Assembly (NCBI RefSeq): GCF_000518705.1
Contig: NZ_JAEC01000018.1
Location: 62,001-126,000, forward strand
DNA length: 64,000 bases
Reading direction: 5' to 3'
DNA from: Shewanella colwelliana ATCC 39565
Lineage (GTDB): Bacteria > Pseudomonadota > Gammaproteobacteria > Enterobacterales > Shewanellaceae
A program made the translations under genes and the position numbers. Within the stretch, counting starts at the first letter, position 1. The number at the start of each line of letters is the position of its first letter. A model generated the notes under the pieces. It had not been told where the DNA came from. It saw only the letters and a list, made by a program, of their open reading frames with translations, and made no database searches. Positions 8,645 to 17,558 of this stretch are shown here, one piece after another.

Positions 8645-9105
8645 GTTATCATATTAGAGTTACGTGAACGATAGTTTGTATTTATAACTGTGTATTCTGA
8701 GAAAATCTTCTTCATCAGATGGTAAATTTTGAGGCTATACTCATCATTTTTTAACTCAACCTGATGTATTTCACACCATTGCATCGCAACACTGATAACC
8801 AGGTGCTCTGCTTGGCTTAAATTACCACGTGTTAAAACCCGAATAAAAATCAAACGCACAGATTCAAACAAGCAATTTGCAATGATATTTGACGGCAATA
8901 CACTTTCATCATCTTCATCTATATTTAACCATACAGGGTTTCCTTCTGAAAAAACCAATGCAGACATCACATTGGTAACTGTATTTAAATTCGTGGCACC
9001 ATCAAAGCACTCCAAAATTCCAACATGTTGAGAAAAACTCAAGTACAATCTATTTGACAATATGGATTTACTCCACTGTAAACTTAAAGACTGAACAAAG
9101 CTCAT
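8641..9105 (-). CDS. Unknown protein in the dmsH position
   Basis: A 154-residue soluble protein with no recognised domain. It is the last gene of the leftward reductase operon and starts 10 bp after the dmsG-like stop, with a ribosome-binding site AGGTGAAGAG. Its place matches dmsH in the Shewanella dmsEFABGH order, but I cannot confirm homology to DmsH. It is clearly related to the protein at 23184-23726. Both begin with an S-L-x-x-Q-W-[ST]-K pattern and share FxGAT.L.TVT...ALVF..G.P.WL, then CLFE..RL.F and Q.EHL. Its stop overlaps the stop of the asnC-like gene by four bases. A maturation or assembly role is inferred from position only. Confidence 0.75.
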   Translation of the reverse strand: MSFVQSLSLQWSKSILSNRLYLSFSQHVGILECFDGATNLNTVTNVMSALVFSEGNPVWLNIDEDDESVLPSNIIANCLFESVRLIFIRVLTRGNLSQAEHLVISVAMQWCEIHQVELKNDEYSLKIYHLMKKIFSEYTVINTNYRSRNSNMIT

Positions 9106-9115
9106 TACTCTTCAC

Positions 9116-9757
9116 CTATACATATATTTTTCTATCAATTACACTTAGTGGCATGACCTTATATAAATCAATCAAGTATGACTGAGTAAGCAGACTAACT
9201 GCCTTATAGAAGTCAGTACATGAATGAGTCTCAACTTTTTTTAGAAAGTTATTAATCCAAGGAAGAAAGTGATATTCTAGAAAAGTCACACATGATTCAT
9301 ATAACCTCCCTCCTTCACGATGCATCTCGAAGAAGAACTTAGATAGTACTAGCATCATCAATCCAACATGATCGATAGGATCATTTGACTCAACACTAAC
9401 CTCTATACCATTAACTTTATAGAAAAACATAAGTTCCAAAGTAGATTCATCATTAATTAATTGAGATGGAGATAAATATACAGAGCCCCAAGGTGGCGCT
9501 ATTGGCTCACCAATCCCTACAAATAATCTTGTGAAATCTAATTTAATATCTATAGGCTCTGCTAGTGTAGAGCAACCTGCCAAATATCTATTAGCAGTAT
9601 CAATAGCTTTCAACGCTAAGCCATCGGAGCTAGGCCACAATGAAAAAACTTCTTCCTCCTTAAGATTACGAATAAAATCCTTCTCAGGGTATTTAGTTAA
9701 CAAAATATGTAACACATGAGCTTGAGCACCTAGTAAATTAAAGTCTGCAATATTCAT
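9116..9757 (-). CDS. dmsG: TorD/DmsD-family chaperone (DmsG-like)
   Basis: A 213-residue, mainly helical protein with the family signature EPIAPPWGSVYLS (about residues 83-95; pattern E-P-x-x-P-x-x-S-x-Y) and the following DHVGLMMLVLSKFF. TorD/DmsD chaperones bind the Tat leader and the apo-form of molybdoenzymes so that cofactor insertion precedes export. Its client here is presumably the DmsA-like protein in the same operon. The start ATG has GGAG six bases upstream. A perfect hairpin lies between it and dmsB, so its dosage may be set separately. Confidence 0.85.
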   Translation of the reverse strand: MNIADFNLLGAQAHVLHILLTKYPEKDFIRNLKEEEVFSLWPSSDGLALKAIDTANRYLAGCSTLAEPIDIKLDFTRLFVGIGEPIAPPWGSVYLSPSQLINDESTLELMFFYKVNGIEVSVESNDPIDHVGLMMLVLSKFFFEMHREGGRLYESCVTFLEYHFLPWINNFLKKVETHSCTDFYKAVSLLTQSYLIDLYKVMPLSVIDRKIYV

Positions 9758-9773
9758 GAAAACTCCTCTAGAT

Positions 9774-9799
9774 AGAAGGGAGAGATAACTCTCCCTTCT
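9774..9799 (-). other. Intercistronic hairpin between dmsB and dmsG
   Basis: An 11-bp perfect inverted repeat (AGAAGGGAGAG / CTCTCCCTTCT) with a four-base loop, 17 bases upstream of the dmsG start and eight bases after the dmsB stop. No U-tract follows on the minus strand, so it is more likely an mRNA-processing or stabilising element that lowers downstream expression than a full terminator. Confidence 0.65.
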
Positions 9800-9806
9800 A
9801 ATATAT

Positions 9807-10475
9807 TTAAACCTCGTTAGGGTTTAAAACTTTGCCGCCAATGGCTGCTAACGGATTAGACTTGATGATCAAATTGGGTTGCGTCAGTCCTTCCGGAGGT
9901 AGCGGCGACACATGCTTATCACCGCCATCATATTTCTCTCGCAATACTTCCATGTCATCAAAATCCAACGCCCTCATAGGGCAAGACTCTACACATACAG
10001 GCTTAAGCCCCAACTCAATCCTGTCATAACAACCGTCGCATTTAGTCATCACCTTACGCTCAATATCCATCTGAGGCGCATCATATGGACATGACTTTGC
10101 ACAACTCTCACACCCTATACAGAGTTCTGACGCAATATGAACGAATCCATCTTTTTCACGTTTATGCATAGCACCTGTAGGGCAACTTTTAACGCAGGCA
10201 GGCTCTGAACAATGATTGCAACCAATAGAGGTGTAATAGGCATAAACATCTTGCTCAAAACAACCATCCTTATCTAAACTCCAAGTCCCCCCGCCATATT
10301 CATACACTCGGCGCCAAGTTACCCCTTTTAATTCCGGCACTCCTTGACTACTGTAATCCATCTTACGCAATAGATTACTTTGTCGATCTTTACAAGCTAC
10401 ATGGCAAGCTTTACAGCCGGTGCACTTAGTGGTGTCGACATAAAAACCATATTGTTTCTGTATTGAACTAGTCAT
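9807..10475 (-). CDS. dmsB: DmsB-type four-cluster ferredoxin subunit
   Basis: A 222-residue iron-sulfur protein with four Cys groups. These are CTGCKACHVAC (C18-C28), CNHCSEPACVKSC, CIGCESCAKSC and CDGCYDRI...CVESC, enough for four [4Fe-4S] clusters. This is the electron-transfer subunit of DMSO-reductase-type enzymes, passing electrons to the molybdenum subunit. It has no signal peptide of its own and would be co-exported with the folded DmsA partner. It lies 12 bp downstream of dmsA. No DmsC-type membrane anchor gene is present; the cytochrome/barrel pair upstream takes that role. Confidence 0.93.
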   Translation of the reverse strand: MTSSIQKQYGFYVDTTKCTGCKACHVACKDRQSNLLRKMDYSSQGVPELKGVTWRRVYEYGGGTWSLDKDGCFEQDVYAYYTSIGCNHCSEPACVKSCPTGAMHKREKDGFVHIASELCIGCESCAKSCPYDAPQMDIERKVMTKCDGCYDRIELGLKPVCVESCPMRALDFDDMEVLREKYDGGDKHVSPLPPEGLTQPNLIIKSNPLAAIGGKVLNPNEV

Positions 10476-10487
10476 TATATTTCTCCA

Positions 10488-13040
10488 TTAAGCCTTTGTT
10501 ATCTGCACGCGGTTAGTATGCTGAGGATTACCTTTAGCCAATGGGCTCGGTTGATAACGAGTTAACGTATTAAGGCAACCGCCAACATCAATCGATGTAC
10601 CATGCTTGTCCTTCTTCGATGAATCAGGCTTATACCATGCACCTTGACCAAGTGCTGTTGTGCCAATTGCTATTCGAGGTGTAACTTTTACTGGGACTTC
10701 GATTGTGCCCTCGGAGCTCGTCACATGTACTTTATCTCCCCCCATTAACCCACGCTCTTCCGCATCGATAGGGTTCATCCAAATGGCATCTTCAACAGCT
10801 TCTCTTAACCAAGGAACATTGTGATAACTGGAGTGTGTCCGACCTTTAGTGTGGTATCCAAACAATTGAAGTGGGTACTCTGCAGCCAATGCCTCATCTT
10901 CATAGCCGCCCCAGCAGGCTTGATACTTTGGAAGAGAATCGATAGTGTTACCAGGTATAGTTTCATCCAGAACATATTCGGCTGATTTATACGCCAGCTC
11001 TGTTGAATACATCTCAAATAGGCCAGACGCTGTATTAGCCGCAGTTGATGGACAGAGCCTTACATCTTGTTGAAAATGCTTAAATACACCAGCCTTTTTC
11101 CCTTCCTCCCAGGTTTCAGACATTCTGAATCCTGCAGGGCCTCGGTCATTGTTGTACCAAACCGCATCATCTTCATAATTTTTGATAACCCAATCATCGG
11201 CGGTCTTACCTTTAGTAAATCCCTCTTTCCAACCCAATTTATCCGCAAACATGGCGGCAATGTCATACATTGACTTGGTATCAAACAATGGCTTCATTGA
11301 CGTTGACATGGCTGTTAGCTGAGAGGTTAATCCGGCAGCATAACTGGCCGTAACAACATCATTTTTCTCCAGCCAGGTAGAATCAGGTAAGATGTAGTCG
11401 GCAAACATGGCTGAAGCCGTCATCCAACAATCACTGACCACAATAAGCTCGCATAAGGACTCATCTTCTAGAGTGGCTTTGGTGCCATTGCAATCTGAGT
11501 GCTGATTGATTAACGCATTGCCATTAAAGTTGAAAATGGCTTTAATATTGGACCCCCATGGTTCATCCAATTGTCTCTTGCCCCAACCGCCATAACTGAT
11601 ACCATCTTTACGTGGTGTCATCTCTTTGCCACGACGAATCGCCTCTTCCCATGAATAAAAAGACATGTAGCCTTTTTGCGGGTTCGCAGCATAACCGGTA
11701 CGATTTCCATAGGTTGTAATTCTGCCAGATGCTTGGGGAAGTGCACCATTACTCACCCCTGGTTGACCAATTTTCCCCGTTAACATTGCAAGTGCATAAC
11801 CTGCGCGCATATGCTGCTCACCATTTGCTTGCCGGTTTATTCCTGCGCCAACCACAATGTACGGTGCTTTAGCCGCCATCAAATTGCGAGCGACACTTTT
11901 TATTTTAGTAACACTGATCCCACAGATTTTAGCGGCCCATTCTGGCGTTCGCGGTCCATCTGATTGGAACTTGCCTTCACCCAGAATATAATCTTTATAA
12001 TTATCTTCAGGCTTGATATATGGAAGATACAACTCTTCGTCTCCTCCAAGGTCAATACTTCCGTCCGCAAGGCCAGCAGTCCATTTTGCTTTTAGCTTAG
12101 CAATAGAGGCATAGTCATAACCTAGGACGTGACTATCCAACCACGCTTTCGAGTTTGCATCGACCCAACCTGAGCTGATCATCTCGTAAGCCAACGCTTC
12201 CATAAATGCAGCATCAGTCCCTGGGCGAATAGGCAACCATTCACTCTCTTTACCAAGCATAGAGTCGGTATAACGTGGATCGACCATGATGGTTTTAAGG
12301 TTGGTATTGTTCTTCAACGCGACTAAAAAATCATACCCTCCCCCCGAGCCACTCTGCCTCATCTCACTTGGGTTATAGGCAAAGCTCAAAAATAGGTCAC
12401 TGTCTTTTAGCGTAGTTAGGTTTGATCCGGAAGTGCTCCCCATGCCCGTTAACCTTGACACATAGCCCTGTTGTGCCCAAGAGTAGCTGCCATAAGTATT
12501 TATGACGCCGCCATATTTGTTTAAAACGGTTTTCATTGAGCCACTTGAGTGGACATTATAGTAAGCACCTGATGCGTAGTGCATTAATACTGATCTTGGC
12601 CCGTAATCCGCTTGAACTTGTACCAGCTTCTCATGAATTTCATCGATTGCTTGTTCCCAACTAATGTTGATAAATTTACCTTCACCGCGTTTACCGACTC
12701 GCTTCATCGGTGACTTTAAACGGTCTGATGAATAGGTACGTTGCTTTAGTGAACGTCCACGAGCACAGGCACGAATTTGATGATTTCCGTATTTATCGTC
12801 ACCCTCATTGTCTGTTTCTACCCGAGTAATAATGCCATCACGGGTAAATACTCTTACAGGGCAGTTTGAACCACAATTGACTAAACATGATGACCAGTTC
12901 ATCACCTCTTCAGAAACCGGTGGTTGCGGTTCGATTGGTGGCTTTTCTGGTTGAGTATCATCTGAACTAGTTTTACAGGCTGTAATCGTTGCCGCACAGC
13001 TTAGAGCCGCGCTTGCTTTTAAAAAACTTCTACGTTCCAT
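10488..13040 (-). CDS. dmsA: DmsA-type molybdopterin reductase, Tat lipoprotein
   Basis: An 850-residue molybdopterin oxidoreductase that closely follows the E. coli DmsA pattern. It has WSSCLVNCGSNCP with cluster cysteines C52, C56, C60 and C92, then RGRSLKQRTY, PMKRVGKRGEGKF, NTYGSYS (with a candidate Mo-ligand Ser) and a C-terminal RPSPLAKGNP-type end. The leader has twin arginines (RRSFLK, residues 3-8) and a lipobox ending at Cys22 (ITAC). This fits a Tat-exported lipoprotein held at the outer membrane, as described for the extracellular DMSO reductase of Shewanella oneidensis. The expected reaction is DMSO to dimethyl sulfide; another S- or N-oxide cannot be excluded. The ribosome-binding site is AGAGGAA. 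Confidence 0.92.
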   Translation of the reverse strand: MERRSFLKASAALSCAATITACKTSSDDTQPEKPPIEPQPPVSEEVMNWSSCLVNCGSNCPVRVFTRDGIITRVETDNEGDDKYGNHQIRACARGRSLKQRTYSSDRLKSPMKRVGKRGEGKFINISWEQAIDEIHEKLVQVQADYGPRSVLMHYASGAYYNVHSSGSMKTVLNKYGGVINTYGSYSWAQQGYVSRLTGMGSTSGSNLTTLKDSDLFLSFAYNPSEMRQSGSGGGYDFLVALKNNTNLKTIMVDPRYTDSMLGKESEWLPIRPGTDAAFMEALAYEMISSGWVDANSKAWLDSHVLGYDYASIAKLKAKWTAGLADGSIDLGGDEELYLPYIKPEDNYKDYILGEGKFQSDGPRTPEWAAKICGISVTKIKSVARNLMAAKAPYIVVGAGINRQANGEQHMRAGYALAMLTGKIGQPGVSNGALPQASGRITTYGNRTGYAANPQKGYMSFYSWEEAIRRGKEMTPRKDGISYGGWGKRQLDEPWGSNIKAIFNFNGNALINQHSDCNGTKATLEDESLCELIVVSDCWMTASAMFADYILPDSTWLEKNDVVTASYAAGLTSQLTAMSTSMKPLFDTKSMYDIAAMFADKLGWKEGFTKGKTADDWVIKNYEDDAVWYNNDRGPAGFRMSETWEEGKKAGVFKHFQQDVRLCPSTAANTASGLFEMYSTELAYKSAEYVLDETIPGNTIDSLPKYQACWGGYEDEALAAEYPLQLFGYHTKGRTHSSYHNVPWLREAVEDAIWMNPIDAEERGLMGGDKVHVTSSEGTIEVPVKVTPRIAIGTTALGQGAWYKPDSSKKDKHGTSIDVGGCLNTLTRYQPSPLAKGNPQHTNRVQITKA

Positions 13041-13066
13041 AGTATTTTCCTCTTGCAGATTTCGGT

Positions 13067-15034
13067 CTAATCCAACTGATAGGTAAACGACAACATGACT
13101 TGGTGAGCGTTATAGTCATGATTAATATCACCCAAAGTAACAAGGCCCGGAATAGCATTAACTCCAACAATAGATGGATCAGTATCGAAATAGCGTTCAT
13201 AGCGATAACTTATTTTGACTGCCATATCTGCAGAGAACTTATAATCTGCAAATACCTTAGCACTATGGCTATAACTAAAGTAATCATCATAGGGAATATA
13301 TTCATCCGCGGTTAAATATGTCTCGCTAATTGAATTACTAAACTGATAATCAGCGCCTAATCTTAATTTCCCCTGCATAAGGCCAAAATAATTAACACCA
13401 ACCCCAAAATTAATGAACTCATCTTCTATATCAGCCATCCAATTTGGACTTGAATAATCATCACTACCATATTGAGTAGACTCAATCCATTGCTGAGATG
13501 AAAAACCATACAGATTAAAATACTTACTAAGTTGAGCACTAACATTTAAATCATAACCAAAGTCTTTCGCCTCTTTTAAACCTATCGATGTTTCTTCATA
13601 TTGAGAATTCGCATATCTAGTGGAAAAATCAACATTCAGCCAATCAGCCGGAGCATAATATGCCTGCAATTTAAACTCATTTCTCGTTCTATTTGACAAG
13701 TAGAACTTTCGCATAAGAGGATTTTCTTCATATGAAGTCATTTTATTTGACCCATACTCCGAACCATCACGATTACTATGTTCTGCATTCAATTTTACGG
13801 TAAGTACATCTAGTGCACGAAGATTTAACTTCATCCATAAAGTGTCTTCAACGTTTTCTTCTCGATCACTATGGCTACGTTCAATCTCATCGTGCTCTAA
13901 ACCTGCTTGCAATCCATAAGTCTTTGAAATTTTATATGAAGTATGGATTTCTGATGTGGTTTTTGAAATATCTTGAGGTCGATTCTGCCTAAATTGGCCA
14001 GATAAATGATTAAAGCTATATTGCGGAAAGCTTTCAATAACGCTTTTATTATCTCGATCACTGTAGTCAATACTCCCACCAACACGCCAACGACGGTTAA
14101 TCATTGAGTTCACAGCAATACGTGCATCCAGAGTGTCAACTTCACCTTCCCAATACTCTAGCGGATTACCCTTTACCTGAATTAGATCATCATCTTGTAG
14201 TATCCGACCTATAGCCGCATACCCACTCAAAGTTGTGGCATTTAAACGATAATTACTTGCTAGTGTAAAACGATGAGCACGACTATCAGGTGACTTAGCG
14301 AGTACACCACCTAAACTAGGATAATACTGGTCTCTAACACCATTATTATAAAAGTTACCATTGTAGCTTATTTCTGAATTCCAACTCCCATTATTAAAAC
14401 TAACGCCTAGATCCCATTGTTGTGTTGTTGATTTAATGTCATTAGCAATATTATTCACAGTTGGGAGTAACACACTACCCTTAGACTTACCTGATTTTTT
14501 TTCACCGCTATAACGAATAAAGCTATCAAATACACCAATTTTTTTATCGAAAGAAACCACTGCTTTATTACGCTTTACACCTAATTCCGTTACATTATCA
14601 TCAATGAGATATTCATCACCTAGTAACTTTGCGTTATAAGTTTCAATTGATGAATAGTCTAGACTGAAATCATAATCATCGTACTTCCGAATACTGGCAA
14701 TTAGATAGCTATTATCAAAACCGAGCTGGTGAGCTTTAATTGAACTATAATAACCATCCTCACTTTGATAAATTACATTACCACTGATAGCACCAATTGG
14801 ACCATTGTCAGCAGTACCCAATTGATTACCAGCATGAATATCATCAATACTATTTGCGTCAGATGATACGCTGACATGGCCTTGGTAAAGATCGTTATCG
14901 ATACAACGCTTACATTCATACGCCGCAATATTAACGGCAGCATAATTAGCCTGTTTAACACTAAAGTCTATTGCCATTACATTGGTCGATACGACTAAAA
15001 TAGATAGAGTAACTAAATTTAATTTATATAACAT
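13067..15034 (-). CDS. dmsF: DmsF/MtrB-family outer-membrane barrel
   Basis: A 655-residue protein with a signal peptide (cleavage after Ala21) and an N-terminal CxxC (C41-K-R-C44), which is the hallmark of MtrB-type proteins. Long alternating strands follow and the chain ends in a beta-signal-like FTYQLD. MtrB-family barrels sheathe a decaheme cytochrome and let electrons cross the outer membrane. The gene follows dmsE by 14 bp with ribosome-binding site GGAGAG, and precedes dmsA. Asn/Ser/Tyr are abundant and codons are AT-rich, in keeping with the rest of the module. Confidence 0.9.
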   Translation of the reverse strand: MLYKLNLVTLSILVVSTNVMAIDFSVKQANYAAVNIAAYECKRCIDNDLYQGHVSVSSDANSIDDIHAGNQLGTADNGPIGAISGNVIYQSEDGYYSSIKAHQLGFDNSYLIASIRKYDDYDFSLDYSSIETYNAKLLGDEYLIDDNVTELGVKRNKAVVSFDKKIGVFDSFIRYSGEKKSGKSKGSVLLPTVNNIANDIKSTTQQWDLGVSFNNGSWNSEISYNGNFYNNGVRDQYYPSLGGVLAKSPDSRAHRFTLASNYRLNATTLSGYAAIGRILQDDDLIQVKGNPLEYWEGEVDTLDARIAVNSMINRRWRVGGSIDYSDRDNKSVIESFPQYSFNHLSGQFRQNRPQDISKTTSEIHTSYKISKTYGLQAGLEHDEIERSHSDREENVEDTLWMKLNLRALDVLTVKLNAEHSNRDGSEYGSNKMTSYEENPLMRKFYLSNRTRNEFKLQAYYAPADWLNVDFSTRYANSQYEETSIGLKEAKDFGYDLNVSAQLSKYFNLYGFSSQQWIESTQYGSDDYSSPNWMADIEDEFINFGVGVNYFGLMQGKLRLGADYQFSNSISETYLTADEYIPYDDYFSYSHSAKVFADYKFSADMAVKISYRYERYFDTDPSIVGVNAIPGLVTLGDINHDYNAHQVMLSFTYQLD

Positions 15035-15048
15035 AGCATTGCTCTCCG

Positions 15049-15999
15049 TTAGCGTTGCAACATACTGCCAGCTGGGTGATTAGAACCATGAATCTGACTG
15101 TGGCAATTCATACAACCTTGTCCTGAGCCAAATACATCTTCGCCTAACTCACTCACCAATCGGCTGGCGTGGCCGTTTGGTGCGTGGCACTGCTGGCAGA
15201 GCTGTGGAGCACGACTACTCATTAGGTTTTCATTCACACTCCCATGAGGATTATGACAATTGATACAGTTTTCAGTGACTGGAGCGTGTTCCCAAAGGAA
15301 AGGACCTCTTTTCTCTGCATGGCAGCTGTAGCAAGTTTCATTAATACTGGGTTGAGAGAGAGAGCTTTCATTCATCGATCCATGTGGAGAATGACAATCA
15401 ATACATGTCATTTGGTTCCACTTAAGGGGGTGTGAAGAACGCTTATTCATGTCAGCTTTTTCTTTGCTATGACAACTTGTGCATGCTTCATTTGTTGTTA
15501 ACTGATCTAAAACCGGATCCGTTGCCGCATGAATAACATGACAATCACTACAAGCAATTTCTGATAAGTTGTGAGCACCGTTATGCCACGCCATTTGTTT
15601 TGAATCATTATGACAGCCTTGGCATACTGTATTCTTAGCTGCTGCGGATAGCTTGCCGTTAGAGCCAAAGCTAATCATTGGCTCCTTACCTCCTTTATTG
15701 TGTGTTCCTTGTGGGCCATGACACGCTTCACACTGCAGCCCAGCCATAGGTGAAGAGTGATTATTCATCTGGCCATGGACACCATCAAATATACTCATCA
15801 CCAAAGCACTTTTCTTATGGCATGCCAAACAAGAATCTGCACCTTTTTTTGAATATTCTCCTTCATTAAATTTACTTACAAGTTTGTCCTCTAACTGCTT
15901 AGAAGTTAAATCATCCCAAGGGACTGCATGCACACTGAAGGATGTAGTGAGTATAAACACAACCCCCAATACCAACTTAGCTATTTTACGTTCCATCAT
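15049..15999 (-). CDS. dmsE: DmsE/MtrA-family decaheme c-type cytochrome
   Basis: A 316-residue periplasmic cytochrome with a signal peptide (cleavage near VHA, about residue 26) and exactly ten CXXCH haem motifs: CLACH, CEACH, CQGCH, CSDCH, CTSCH, CIDCH, CYSCH, CINCH, CQQCH and CMNCH. Distal His residues are frequent between them. The size and haem number match MtrA and DmsE, which sit inside the MtrB/DmsF barrel and carry electrons from periplasmic or inner-membrane carriers to the outside enzyme. The start ATG 15999 follows an AGG seven bases upstream; a TTG one codon earlier is possible. It is the first gene of the operon. Confidence 0.93.
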   Translation of the reverse strand: MMERKIAKLVLGVVFILTTSFSVHAVPWDDLTSKQLEDKLVSKFNEGEYSKKGADSCLACHKKSALVMSIFDGVHGQMNNHSSPMAGLQCEACHGPQGTHNKGGKEPMISFGSNGKLSAAAKNTVCQGCHNDSKQMAWHNGAHNLSEIACSDCHVIHAATDPVLDQLTTNEACTSCHSKEKADMNKRSSHPLKWNQMTCIDCHSPHGSMNESSLSQPSINETCYSCHAEKRGPFLWEHAPVTENCINCHNPHGSVNENLMSSRAPQLCQQCHAPNGHASRLVSELGEDVFGSGQGCMNCHSQIHGSNHPAGSMLQR

Positions 16000-16294
16000 C
16001 AATTCGCCTTATTTTATTTAAATGTTTAAGTTGTAAAACCGTAAACAACTCCAGCAACAACAAAATAACCAACTAAAAAAAACCAAGTAACATGAAGTTA
16101 TAATAATTTGGCAAACATCAACATACTAAAGGAATTGTGATCACGTTCTAAATAATCAACTAAAAATAATTAAACACAAAAAAGCATATAGAACATACAG
16201 TTAAAGGAATACGCGTTAGCAACTTCAAAAAATGGAACTAACATCTATAATAATGAAATTTATAAAACAGAAAGTAACAGGACACATACAAAAA
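16000..16294. promoter_or_regulatory. Upstream region of the dms operon
   Basis: 295 bp of very AT-rich DNA between the LysR-type gene and dmsE, both on the minus strand. It should contain the dms promoter. A TGTGATCAC palindrome lies at 16136-16144. Its left half resembles a CRP half-site, but the right half does not match at CRP spacing, so a CRP site is only a weak possibility. No terminator with a T-tract is seen after the LysR-type gene. Confidence 0.4.
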
Positions 16295-17236
16295 TTAACA
16301 GAGACCCTTTAAGTACATCAGTACACCATCATCAATGTTATTGATAGGAATAGCTTTCATTTCATTATTTGAAACAAGATAACATTTTGAAAATTGAGTG
16401 AACCCTGATAATTTATCAACTTGCTCGGGAGGAATAGCTTTCACCCTTATTCCTTCATGCTTACTCATAAATTTTGCAAAGAATGTTGAATGAGAAATAG
16501 ATACTGTGTATGTATTTGATATAATACCTAACAAACAATCGGCGCTATTAGTCTTAAGCTTTACATTTAGATCTAGACCTTTGTTATTACAATACATTTC
16601 AAATGGTTCTCTAACTTTACAATCACCATTATGGTTAATTGAAGCAAATGGCCTATCGGCAATACTCTCAATCGACAATCTATCCTGCCAAATAGGATTA
16701 ACTTCTGAAGCAATGAGATACGCTTCTTCACAGCAATCAATCAGTTCCACTTTCAATGACTTATTCGACCTAAAAAAGGAAACACTCTCTTCATCCAAAT
16801 ACCCTAATGCCATACAGACACGACCGCTTAGCATATCACCATATAAATCTGATGAATTTGATTTTAGGACAATAGTGCACTGACTACTTTGCATAGATGT
16901 AAACCGTTCCAAATAGCTAAGTAAACCTTGAGCCATGAAATCAGGAGTGATAATAACAACTTCACTTCTTGATTCAGAATTATTACAACGCAAACCAGTA
17001 CTCTCAATCTTATCAATCGCAGCACAAACCATAGGATATATACTCCTCGACCTTTCAGATGGAATGAAACCAGCTCGCTTTCTTATGAACAAAGTATCAG
17101 AATAAGAATCTCTCAAAATAGTTATATAACGACTAACCTTAGATGGCGACATACCGTAAATGTCTGATACAACTTTTGCACTACCACTCTCATAAAGACT
17201 TTTGAAAACATAGAGCGCCGTAATATCACAAACCAT
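16295..17236 (-). CDS. LysR-type transcriptional regulator of the module
   Basis: A 313-residue protein with a LysR N-terminal helix-turn-helix (residues about 4-65: ITALYVFKSLYESGSAKVVSD, then MSPSKVSRYITILRD and LFIRKRAGFIPSERS) and a type-2 periplasmic-binding-like effector domain. It is strongly AT-rich like the dms genes and lies directly upstream in the same orientation, so it is probably a resident regulator of the dms operon. The inducer is unknown. LysR-type proteins are usually divergent from their targets; this one is co-oriented, so control of the dms promoter is an inference from position. Confidence 0.8.
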   Translation of the reverse strand: MVCDITALYVFKSLYESGSAKVVSDIYGMSPSKVSRYITILRDSYSDTLFIRKRAGFIPSERSRSIYPMVCAAIDKIESTGLRCNNSESRSEVVIITPDFMAQGLLSYLERFTSMQSSQCTIVLKSNSSDLYGDMLSGRVCMALGYLDEESVSFFRSNKSLKVELIDCCEEAYLIASEVNPIWQDRLSIESIADRPFASINHNGDCKVREPFEMYCNNKGLDLNVKLKTNSADCLLGIISNTYTVSISHSTFFAKFMSKHEGIRVKAIPPEQVDKLSGFTQFSKCYLVSNNEMKAIPINNIDDGVLMYLKGLC

Positions 17237-17557
17237 AAATCCCCCACCTTTATAAAAATGAAAAGTAACTTTACAAAATATAAAATAACAACCTAAATAA
17301 CACTTTAATCAAACATATATTGATGCAGCACTTCAATTAGATATACCATCACATAAACATAAAATTTCCTGCAAGTTAGCATAGAAAAATATATGCAAGG
17401 CCAATATTTCTATATTGGCCTCACTTTCTTATCAATTATAAACATTTCAATTTTTGCAAGATGTTTTTTATCCCCTGCAAATTACCTGACTAACAACCAA
17501 AATGACTAAATAACCAGAATCCCCCGACGATTTGATTGCTCATGAGATACATCTCAC
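17237..17557. other. Intergenic region at the right edge of the module
   Basis: About 320 bp with no gene. The left part is AT-rich module DNA and should hold the LysR-type gene's promoter. It contains a 10-bp hairpin (17398-17421) and, at its right end, the CRP-like palindrome at 17543-17556 that abuts the asnC remnant. A short stretch (ATCCCCCGAC, 17519-17528) resembles ATCCCCGAC just upstream of the intact asnC-like start (8168-8176), so the homology between the two loci extends slightly upstream of the coding break. Confidence 0.5.
17398..17421. other. Hairpin, possible weak terminator
   Basis: AGGCCAATAT and ATATTGGCCT form a perfect 10-bp stem with a TTCT loop. The flanks are not clear T or A runs (CACTTTCTTA on the right), so termination is uncertain. 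It may end transcription entering the module from either side or be part of a promoter. Confidence 0.45.
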
Positions 17558-17558
17558 A
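17543..17558. promoter_or_regulatory. CRP-like palindrome at the asnC break point
   Basis: TGAGAT-AC-ATCTCA is a perfect 6-bp palindrome with a two-base centre. It differs from the CRP core TGTGAT-NN-ATCACA only by a symmetric T-to-A change, and the right half extends to TCTCACA. It sits immediately before the first preserved codons of the broken asnC copy, so it could serve a promoter reading toward menD, or be chance. Confidence 0.35.

Larger units (their letters stand above)
8049..17557. other. Putative acquired DMSO-reductase module
   Basis: This stretch is visibly more AT-rich than its flanks: hand counts give 20/60 G+C at 9361-9420 and 16/60 at 16201-16260, against 28/60 at 18901-18960 in menD. 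It begins with an intact asnC-like gene and ends exactly where a 5'-truncated, host-composition copy of the same gene begins. The reading is that a donor segment carrying its own asnC plus the reductase genes replaced the 5' part of the native locus. No integrase, transposase or direct repeat marks the ends, so homologous recombination is more likely than a mobile element. Confidence 0.5.

Noticed and set aside
16136..16151. A CRP site upstream of dmsE
   Set aside because: Only the left half (TGTGA) matches; the right half at CRP spacing (TCTAA) matches poorly.
16506..16883. A 125-residue plus-strand frame
   Set aside because: It is antisense to the LysR-type gene, and its composition follows that gene's codons; no start signal is seen.
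8049..17557. A transposon or integrative element around the dms genes
   Set aside because: No transposase, integrase, tRNA target or flanking direct repeats were found; homologous replacement explains the duplicated regulator better.
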